Part shown: one piece after another, positions 6,321 to 11,654 of the stretch
Position numbering within the stretch: position 1 is the stretch's first letter
How the letters are laid out: each line of letters starts with the position of its first letter
Made by a program: the position numbers and the translations under genes
The notes under the pieces: model-generated
The model's input: only the letters and a program-made list of their open reading frames with translations
What the model was told of the DNA's origin: nothing
The model's database searches: none
NCBI GenBank assembly: GCA_937892255.1
Contig: CALAUL010000023.1
Coordinates: 1 to 11,654 of the forward strand
DNA length: 11,654 nt
Source: an uncultured Bacteroidales bacterium
GTDB lineage: Bacteria; Bacteroidota; Bacteroidia; Bacteroidales; Marinilabiliaceae
Direction of reading: 5' to 3'

Positions 6321-7335
6321 GGGTAATATTTTTATTGTACTTGTAGAAACTGACCATATTGCGGACACTTTCTTCAAGTGGTGTGAATTGTATGTTTATT
6401 GTTTCAAGCAGCTTCTCTGATGAGTAGTAGTTTTCGCCTCCCATCGAACGGGCCGACTCTACGGTGAGAGGGCTGCGAGAACCTGTAATCTTGTTCCATG
6501 CTTCGGTGAGATATGCAGCACACATGATAAGGTTGTGTCCGGCCTTTATAGAGGGGGCTTTTGTCTCGAGAGCTTTGGCAAAGAGAACTTGCAAGTCTCT
6601 GACGCTACTATTGTGTCCTACGATGATATAGCGTTCTCCCCACTTTTCAGCAAGCGTCAGTTCTATCATAGCATGAGCCACATCACGAACATCTGTGTAA
6701 CCTGTCCGACCATCGACATAAAAGGGGACGCCCTTAACTATGGTTTGCAGTATCTGCTGAGAGCTTCTTCCCATAGTGCCGGGTCCGAGTATGACACCCG
6801 GATTTACAATGGTGGCATTCAGACCGCATTGTATGCCTCGCCATATTTCCATCTCTTGTCGGAATTTGCTTTGCGAATAGACCGAACGGGTGTTGTCCGG
6901 TTGCCAATGGGTAGACTCTGTAATGACGCCATCGGATTCGTGACCAAGAGCACCTATCGAACTGACATGACAGAAAGCCTCTACGCCACATTCTAACGCC
7001 ATATCGACAAGGTATGCTGTAGCGTCGACGTTAGTTTGCCAAAGAGTGTCATGGTCTCTCTTGTCAAACGACACCATTGCAGCGGTGTGAAAGATACGTT
7101 TACAACCATCGATGGCACGGTGCAGACTGTTAGGGTCCAGCATATCGCCCTCTATCCAATCTATGTTGTTGAAAAGAGATTCGTTGTCGTAGTAGGCAAA
7201 GATACGTCTTACAATGGTTGTGTCGGACGATTTGCGCACCATAGCTCTTACTCTCTCACCACGTTGGAGAAGGTTGAGCATCAGATGTATTCCAACGATA
7301 CCTGTTGCGCCGGTTATGAGATTGTATTTGCTCAT
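6310..7335 (-). CDS. NAD(P)-dependent epimerase/dihydroflavonol-reductase-like extended SDR
   Basis: A 341-residue extended short-chain dehydrogenase/reductase. The N-terminal Rossmann motif is TGATGIVG (8-15), and V33-R34 lie at the end of the second strand where NADP-preferring members often carry Arg. The active site shows S125/S126 in HVSSIGALG and Y153xxxK157 in VYSQSKFRQE. NPGVILGPG (178-186) and DVRDVA (215-220) are typical of the NAD-dependent epimerase / 4-dihydromethyltrisporate and dihydroflavonol-4-reductase-like group. The substrate cannot be deduced; a sugar nucleotide, a sterol-like or a small carbonyl compound are all possible. A start at TTG 7362 would lie inside the -7 promoter box, so ATG 7335, which directly precedes the nucleotide-binding strand, is the better choice. 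It is the first gene of a probable three-gene operon with serB and bcp, although no functional link to serine synthesis is obvious. Confidence 0.85.
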   Translation of the reverse strand: MSKYNLITGATGIVGIHLMLNLLQRGERVRAMVRKSSDTTIVRRIFAYYDNESLFNNIDWIEGDMLDPNSLHRAIDGCKRIFHTAAMVSFDKRDHDTLWQTNVDATAYLVDMALECGVEAFCHVSSIGALGHESDGVITESTHWQPDNTRSVYSQSKFRQEMEIWRGIQCGLNATIVNPGVILGPGTMGRSSQQILQTIVKGVPFYVDGRTGYTDVRDVAHAMIELTLAEKWGERYIIVGHNSSVRDLQVLFAKALETKAPSIKAGHNLIMCAAYLTEAWNKITGSRSPLTVESARSMGGENYYSSEKLLETINIQFTPLEESVRNMVSFYKYNKNITHEQ

Positions 7336-7359
7336 TTGGTGTGATAATGTTACATAGTG

Positions 7360-7367
7360 CAAATATA
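7360..7367 (-). promoter_or_regulatory. -7 promoter box for the SDR-serB-bcp operon
   Basis: TATATTTG on the minus strand (7367-7360) is an exact TAnnTTTG -7 box, followed by C as often seen. A matching TTTG -33 box at the expected spacing is not evident. Transcription would start near 7353-7356, leaving a leader of about 20 nt before ATG 7335. Confidence 0.5.
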
Positions 7368-7553
7368 GTGAAAAAGCACTTTAGTGAGAAGCTAATTGAA
7401 AAATATAGAACAAGCTCATTGTAGCCGATGTTCGGGTATACAATAATGACGTCGTAAAGAGCATAATGTGTTTTAAATACTAAAAAGAGTTTTGAAAAAT
7501 AAATTGACAAATAAAATCTGGCATGTATAAGTGCGTAATTGATTTCTTTTCAT

Positions 7554-7561
7554 TACTTTTG
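7554..7561 (+). promoter_or_regulatory. -7 promoter box for purH
   Basis: TACTTTTG (7554-7561, followed by C) is an exact TAnnTTTG box, 23 nt before the purH ATG, giving a leader of about 18 nt. The -33 region (around 7531-7534) does not match TTTG well. The 249-nt divergent region 7336-7584 otherwise contains no gene and no riboswitch-like structure that I can recognise; in particular I do not see a purine riboswitch. Confidence 0.5.
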
Positions 7562-7584
7562 CACTTTAATGTAAAATATAGATA

Positions 7585-9108
7585 ATGGGTAATACAAAAC
7601 GAATCAAATCGGCATTGATTTCGGTCTTCCATAAGGATGGGTTGGACGAGATAATCAAGACACTTCATTCATTAGATGTTAAATTGTATTCTACGGGTGG
7701 TACACAGACATTTATCGAGAGTTTGGGCATACCTGTGACAGCGGTAGAAGATATTACCGGATATCCGTCAATATTGGGCGGACGTGTTAAGACTCTTCAT
7801 CCGGGAGTGTTTGGCGGTATATTGGCTCGCCGCGATAACCCACAAGATATACAGCAACTCGAACAGTACAAGATTAACGAGATAGATCTTGTTATCGTAG
7901 ATTTGTACCCTTTTGAAGCGACAGTAGCATCGGGTGCAGAACATCAAGCTATCATTGAAAAAATAGATATAGGCGGTATCTCGCTTATCAGAGGTGCGGC
8001 TAAGAACTATAAGGACGTCATCATTGTGCCGTCTAAGGCACAGTATGGTATGTTGTCAGAACTCCTTGCTGCAAAGAAGGGGGAGAGTGATGAGGAAGAT
8101 CGTTTGGAGTTTGCTAAAGCTGCATTCTCAGTATCGAGCCACTATGACTCGGCAATCTTCTCATATTTTGATAGAGATAGTCATTCGTCGCTACGTATAT
8201 GTGCAGATGAGAAGATGAGTCTTCGTTATGGAGAGAATCCACATCAGAAAGGTGTTTTCTATGGGGACTTTGCAGAGATGTTTGAGCAGTTGCATGGTAA
8301 GGAGATATCATACAACAACCTTCTTGACATTGACGCAACGGTTAACTTGGTAAATGACTTTGATGAGACAACAGTAGCTATCTTGAAACATAACAATGCA
8401 TGTGGATTGGCAAGTCGCGCAACACTCGTTGAAGCATGGAAAGACGCATTGGCAGGTGACCCAGTGTCGGCATTCGGCGGTGTGATAGGCTGTAACCGTG
8501 AGGTTGACGCTGCGACAGCAGAAGAGATGAATAAGATATTCTTTGAAGTTGTCATCGCTCCATCGTATACAGCTGATGCTCTCGAAATACTCAAGCAAAA
8601 GAAAAACCGTATCATATTAGTTCAGAAGTCGACAGAGGTGTCAGCGAAGACTGTTCGTACTTGCCTCAATGGTATATTGGTACAAGACCGAGACACTAAG
8701 GTTGAAGACGCATCTGTAATGGAAAACAAAGGCGGACGCGAAGCAACAGCGGCTGAGATAGAAGACCTTATCTTTGCTAATAAGATTGTTAAACATACAA
8801 AGTCAAACGCCATAGTACTTGCGAAGAACAAGCAATTGCTTGGCAGTGGCACAGGCCAGACATCACGTGTAGACGCTTTGCGTCATGCCATAGAAAAGGC
8901 TAATGCCTTTGAATTTGATTTGAAAGGTGCAGTTTTGGCCTCAGACGCATTCTTCCCATTTGGAGACTGCGTAGAGATGGCGCACAAGGCAGGTATCGAA
9001 GCCGTGGTAGAACCGGGAGGTTCGGTACGCGACAACGAGACCATAGACTATTGCGTAGCCAACAAAATGGCTCTCGTCTTTACTGGAACGCGTCATTTTA
9101 AGCATTAA
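7585..9108 (+). CDS. purH: Bifunctional AICAR transformylase / IMP cyclohydrolase
   Basis: A 507-residue PurH catalysing the last two steps of de novo IMP synthesis: formyl transfer from 10-formyl-tetrahydrofolate to AICAR, then ring closure. The N-terminal MGS-like cyclohydrolase domain (about 6-200) shows LYSTGGT (34-40), GGRVKTLHP (65-73) and the DLYPFE segment (106-111). The transformylase domain follows, with LRYGENPHQ (213-221), the YNNLLDIDA stretch (243-251), and K268-H269 in KHNNACG, the catalytic Lys-His pair. DPVSAFGGV (292-300) and the C-terminal FTGTRHFKH are also present. The length is normal. Family members often have Pro rather than Ala in the KHNN.CG position, a small variation that I think occurs in other Bacteroidota. 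It is the first gene of the plus-strand cluster and has its own -7 box. The mreB gene follows 58 nt later. Confidence 0.96.
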   Translation: MGNTKRIKSALISVFHKDGLDEIIKTLHSLDVKLYSTGGTQTFIESLGIPVTAVEDITGYPSILGGRVKTLHPGVFGGILARRDNPQDIQQLEQYKINEIDLVIVDLYPFEATVASGAEHQAIIEKIDIGGISLIRGAAKNYKDVIIVPSKAQYGMLSELLAAKKGESDEEDRLEFAKAAFSVSSHYDSAIFSYFDRDSHSSLRICADEKMSLRYGENPHQKGVFYGDFAEMFEQLHGKEISYNNLLDIDATVNLVNDFDETTVAILKHNNACGLASRATLVEAWKDALAGDPVSAFGGVIGCNREVDAATAEEMNKIFFEVVIAPSYTADALEILKQKKNRIILVQKSTEVSAKTVRTCLNGILVQDRDTKVEDASVMENKGGREATAAEIEDLIFANKIVKHTKSNAIVLAKNKQLLGSGTGQTSRVDALRHAIEKANAFEFDLKGAVLASDAFFPFGDCVEMAHKAGIEAVVEPGGSVRDNETIDYCVANKMALVFTGTRHFKH

Positions 9109-9117
9109 AAATAATAT

Positions 9118-9150
9118 AATCGGTGTCGGATGATTCATCTGACATCGATT
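9118..9150 (+). terminator. Hairpin between purH and mreB (terminator or attenuator)
   Basis: A 15-bp stem (9118-9132 with 9136-9150) closes around the 3-nt loop ATT; two positions pair as G-U on the plus strand. It starts 10 nt after the purH stop and ends 16 nt before the mreB ATG. Only TTAAAAC follows, so termination would be partial at best. It may lower transcription into mreB, protect the purH message, or mark a processing site. The G-U pairs become A-C mismatches on the other strand, so the structure favours plus-strand RNA. Confidence 0.55.
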
Positions 9151-9166
9151 TAAAACTTATACGACT

Positions 9167-10189
9167 ATGGGTTTATTTTCTTTCCTATCGCAGGAGCTGG
9201 CAATGGACTTGGGTACTGCGAATACAATTATTATCCATAACGATAAGATAGTTGTAGATCAGCCGTCTATCGTTGCTCTCGAACGACGCACAGAACGCAC
9301 TGTGGCAATAGGTCAAAAGGCGAAAATGATGCAAGGAAAGGAGCATGAGGATATATATACTATACGACCATTGCGTGATGGTGTAATAGCAGACTTCAAC
9401 GCTGCAGAGAAGATGATACGCGGCATGATAAAGTTGTTGCCTCAACCTAAGTTATTCAACCCATCACTTACAATGGTTATATGCGTACCTTCGGGCAGTA
9501 CTGAAGTTGAGTTGCGTGCAGTGCGAGATTCGGCAGAGCATGCCGGTGGACGTGAGGTGTATATGATATACGAACCTATGGCGGCCGCAATAGGTATCGG
9601 CATTGACGTTGAAGCTCCACAAGGTAATATGATTGTCGATATAGGTGGTGGTACAACGGAGATTGCTGTCATATCACTTGGAGGTATAGTGACAAACAAG
9701 AGTATACGTGTTGCGGGTGATGATTTGACAAATGACATCATCGAGTACATGCGTCGTCAGCATAATGTGAAAGTCGGTGAACGTACAGCTGAGCAAATAA
9801 AGATGCGTGTAGGTTCAGCGTTGCCGGAGTTGGAGACACCTCCAGACGACTTCGTCGTGCAAGGACCAAACCAAATGACAGCATTACCTATCGAAGTGCC
9901 GGTGTCATACCAAGAGATATCACATTGCTTGGAGAAGTCAATAGTGAAGATAGAACAAGCAATATTGTCAGCTTTGGAGCAGACACCACCGGAGTTGTAC
10001 GCCGATATAGTCAATAATGGCATCTATCTCACCGGTGGAGGAGCCATGTTGAGAGGCTTGGACAAACGTTTGTCGGATAAGATGAACATACCATTCCACA
10101 TAGCAGAGAATCCTTTGCATTCAGTAGCTATAGGTACGGGCATAGCATTGAAGAACAGACATAGAGGTTTGCCTTACCTCATAAGATAA
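9167..10189 (+). CDS. mreB: Rod shape-determining protein MreB
   Basis: A 340-residue bacterial actin that forms membrane-bound antiparallel filaments guiding lateral wall synthesis. The N-terminus GLFSFLSQE could serve as the short amphipathic membrane-binding segment. ATP-binding motifs are present: phosphate-1 MDLGTANT with D14, the hydrolysis-linked E136 in YEPMAAAIG, phosphate-2 VDIGGGTTEIAV with D158, and the adenosine motif LTGGGAMLRGL near residue 290. The length is normal for MreB and no key residue is missing. It is followed by mreC after only 12 nt, so they should share a transcript. Transcription may come from purH through the preceding hairpin; I see no clear TAnnTTTG box in the 58-nt gap. 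Confidence 0.96.
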   Translation: MGLFSFLSQELAMDLGTANTIIIHNDKIVVDQPSIVALERRTERTVAIGQKAKMMQGKEHEDIYTIRPLRDGVIADFNAAEKMIRGMIKLLPQPKLFNPSLTMVICVPSGSTEVELRAVRDSAEHAGGREVYMIYEPMAAAIGIGIDVEAPQGNMIVDIGGGTTEIAVISLGGIVTNKSIRVAGDDLTNDIIEYMRRQHNVKVGERTAEQIKMRVGSALPELETPPDDFVVQGPNQMTALPIEVPVSYQEISHCLEKSIVKIEQAILSALEQTPPELYADIVNNGIYLTGGGAMLRGLDKRLSDKMNIPFHIAENPLHSVAIGTGIALKNRHRGLPYLIR

Positions 10190-10201
10190 AATTAAGACGT
10201 A

Positions 10202-11041
10202 GTGCGAAATTTTATTTACTTCCTGATAAATAATGTCACAACACTTCTATTTCTTCTGATAGAGGTGTTGTGTGTTGTGTTGATAGTCAACTTCAACTCG
10301 TATCAACGAGCATCTTTTTGGAGCTCGTCGAATGAAGTGTGCGGAACGGTCTATACAATACAAAGCAACATAAGCGAATATTTCTCATTGAAGGAAGTAA
10401 ATGAAAAATTGGCAACAGAAAATGTGCGTCTGAGAAACCTGCTGAGTCGCAATGAAGCATTATTAGAATCTCTTTCTGATAGTTCCAAAGCCGTCTTTTT
10501 GGCAGGAGCAGAGTCGCAGTATTACTACCGAGAGGCACAAGTGATAAATAGCTCTACAAACAAGAGTCGCAACTATCTGACGCTGAACAAAGGCACGCAA
10601 GCTGGCATAAAAACCAATATGGTCGTCGTAAATACCGAAGGTGTCGTCGGAATGGTAACGGCTACATCGGAACATTTCTCAACGGTTATGCCGATTATCA
10701 ATACATCATCACATCTGTCGGTGAAATTGATGAAGTCGCATTTTAGAGGACAACTCATTTGGAATGGAGTCTCGCCAATGCATGCAACAATGCGAGATGT
10801 ACCGGAACATGCGACAGTTGAGGTCGGCGATAGTGTAGTGACAAGTGGTTCGTCAAGCTACTATCCGGAAGGACTATTTGTAGGCATTGTGAAAGAGGTG
10901 AATATAGACCGTAACGGAGGTTTTTATAATCTAACCATTGACCTTGGAGTAAATTATGCGTCGATATATAATGTTCAGATTATAGAGAATACGCTTATCT
11001 CGGAGCAAACGGAATTAGAAAAGGAGAATGTAGATGATTAA
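10202..11041 (+). CDS. mreC: Rod shape-determining protein MreC, GTG start
   Basis: A 279-residue MreC, the bitopic periplasmic scaffold of the elongasome that contacts PBP2 and MreD. It has one N-terminal membrane helix (about 9-32), a likely coiled coil (about 62-95, SLKEVNEKLATENVRLRNLL), and the two beta-barrel domains (about 108-265). Those contain NKGTQAGIKTNMVV, GVVGMV, and the DSVVTSG.SSYYPEGLFVG segment characteristic of the family. The start codon is GTG at 10202; no in-frame ATG lies upstream within the gap after mreB, and the next Met would remove the whole anchor. The 3' end overlaps mreD by 8 nt (ATGATTAA). Confidence 0.94.
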   Translation: MRNFIYFLINNVTTLLFLLIEVLCVVLIVNFNSYQRASFWSSSNEVCGTVYTIQSNISEYFSLKEVNEKLATENVRLRNLLSRNEALLESLSDSSKAVFLAGAESQYYYREAQVINSSTNKSRNYLTLNKGTQAGIKTNMVVVNTEGVVGMVTATSEHFSTVMPIINTSSHLSVKLMKSHFRGQLIWNGVSPMHATMRDVPEHATVEVGDSVVTSGSSSYYPEGLFVGIVKEVNIDRNGGFYNLTIDLGVNYASIYNVQIIENTLISEQTELEKENVDD

Positions 11042-11567
11042 CTCGTCGAATCTGATAAGAATGTTCGGGTTGTTTTTCATAGCAACCATAGTGCAGATTG
11101 TCATACTCAACAACCTGTCAATTGTCAGCTTTGTCAATCCTCAAATATACCTTTTGTTTTTGTTGTCAATGCCATTCGGAGTAGGCTCAATACCACTTAT
11201 GTTGTATGCCTTTTTGACCGGTATAGTGATAGACGTATTCTGTGACACCCCCGGAATGCATGCCGCATCGTGTGTATTGATAGCATACTTGAGAAGGTTC
11301 GTATTAAATATCTTGTCGTATAGAGAACCATATAAAGATGATGTTATGCCATCGATAAGAGTCCATGGTTGGACGTGGTATGTGAAATACATATCAATTT
11401 TGGTCGCGATACACCATTTTGCGTTGTTCTACATAGAGCAGTTTGATACGCTCTTCTTGTGGCCAACACTGTTGAGGATAGTTTTGAGTATAATATCTAC
11501 TATAATATTGCTACTGACAGTGCAGTATATATTACCGACAAATAATGATAGCGGAGGATATGCCTAA
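11034..11567 (+). CDS. mreD: Rod shape-determining protein MreD
   Basis: A 177-residue, strongly hydrophobic protein with about five membrane segments (roughly 8-28, 34-54, 55-75, 112-132, 142-166). The position directly after mreC and the GIVIDVFCDTPGMHAASC segment (about 63-80), corresponding to the conserved G-x-x-x-D motif of MreD after its third helix, support the assignment. MreD works with MreC in the inner membrane to regulate PBP2-RodA. It overlaps mreC by 8 nt at the start, and its stop shares one base with the next ATG (TAATG). Both suggest translational coupling. Confidence 0.88.
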   Translation: MINSSNLIRMFGLFFIATIVQIVILNNLSIVSFVNPQIYLLFLLSMPFGVGSIPLMLYAFLTGIVIDVFCDTPGMHAASCVLIAYLRRFVLNILSYREPYKDDVMPSIRVHGWTWYVKYISILVAIHHFALFYIEQFDTLFLWPTLLRIVLSIISTIILLLTVQYILPTNNDSGGYA

Positions 11568-11654
11568 TGTTTGAACAAAGGAAGATAGTAATAATCGGGA
11601 TAATGAGCTTTGTCGCTTTATTGATAGCGATAAGGCTTTTTTACGTTCAGATAC
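11567..11654 (+). CDS. mrdA: Penicillin-binding protein 2, N-terminal fragment (runs off the window)
   Basis: Only 29 codons are inside the window. They read MFEQRKIVIIGIMSFVALLI and end in IRLFYVQI: a short cytoplasmic tail, one membrane helix, and the R(L)FYxQI signature that follows the anchor in class B penicillin-binding proteins. The position directly after mreD, with a TAATG overlap, is the usual place of mrdA in Bacteroidota. PBP2 would cross-link peptidoglycan together with RodA. The catalytic domain is beyond the edge, so the identification rests on context and the anchor. Confidence 0.8.
   Translation, partial: MFEQRKIVIIGIMSFVALLIAIRLFYVQI

Noticed and set aside
6321..6377. Longer N-terminus for SerB starting at 6377
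   Set aside because: It would extend 57 nt further into the SDR gene and add residues without ACT-domain character; ATG 6320 is a better start.
6535..6996. 153-codon plus-strand frame inside the SDR gene
   Set aside because: It lies antisense to a protein with clear SDR motifs throughout, and the translation shows no family features.
7336..7584. Purine riboswitch or small RNA upstream of purH
   Set aside because: I could not find the conserved junction loops or long stems expected of a purine riboswitch, and the leader implied by the -7 box is only about 18 nt.
1..11654. A new defence, toxin-antitoxin or mobile system
   Set aside because: Apart from the degraded left 1 kb, every gene belongs to a well-known housekeeping family. 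Nothing in the layout supports a new multi-gene system.

Overview
The window looks like a chromosomal piece from a member of the Bacteroidota, probably order Bacteroidales. The evidence is the gene content (a large YfhO-family membrane protein, a stand-alone acidic TonB, and the purH-mreB-mreC-mreD-mrdA order), promoters of the TTTG / TAnnTTTG type, and the absence of convincing Shine-Dalgarno sequences before most genes. The species cannot be named from this sequence alone.

Layout, left to right. Positions 1-990 are a decaying accessory patch. It holds a small minus-strand gene that keeps a good promoter but appears broken by a frameshift, a perfect 8-bp inverted repeat, and a truncated, multiply frameshifted IS5-like transposase. 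From 1171 the core chromosome begins. yfhO (1171-3669) and tonB (3797-4483) lie on the plus strand and end at a strong hairpin terminator that could serve both strands. The minus-strand cluster read 7335 to 4619 encodes an extended SDR (NAD(P)-dependent epimerase/reductase), SerB phosphoserine phosphatase and a Bcp-type peroxiredoxin. These genes are so tightly packed, with an 11-nt overlap and then a 13-nt gap, that they are most likely one operon. A divergent intergenic region (7336-7584) separates it from the plus-strand cluster purH, mreB, mreC, mreD and the start of a PBP2 gene (mrdA), which runs off the right edge.

How the genes fit together: MreB (actin-like filament), MreC and MreD (membrane linkers) and PBP2 (transpeptidase) form the core of the elongasome that builds rod-shaped cell wall. 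purH supplies IMP for purine synthesis and sits upstream of mreB, separated by a wobble-containing hairpin that could set relative expression. TonB passes proton-motive force to outer-membrane transporters. YfhO is a polytopic GT-C-like protein probably involved in glycosylating an envelope component. SerB completes serine synthesis and Bcp removes peroxides.

I looked for an undescribed system and did not find a convincing one. Most of the window is ordinary core genome. The points that deserve a second look are modest: the broken small gene with an intact promoter, the decayed insertion sequence, a possible leaderless promoter for yfhO, an extra cysteine pair in Bcp, the very acidic TonB linker, and the purH-mreB hairpin.
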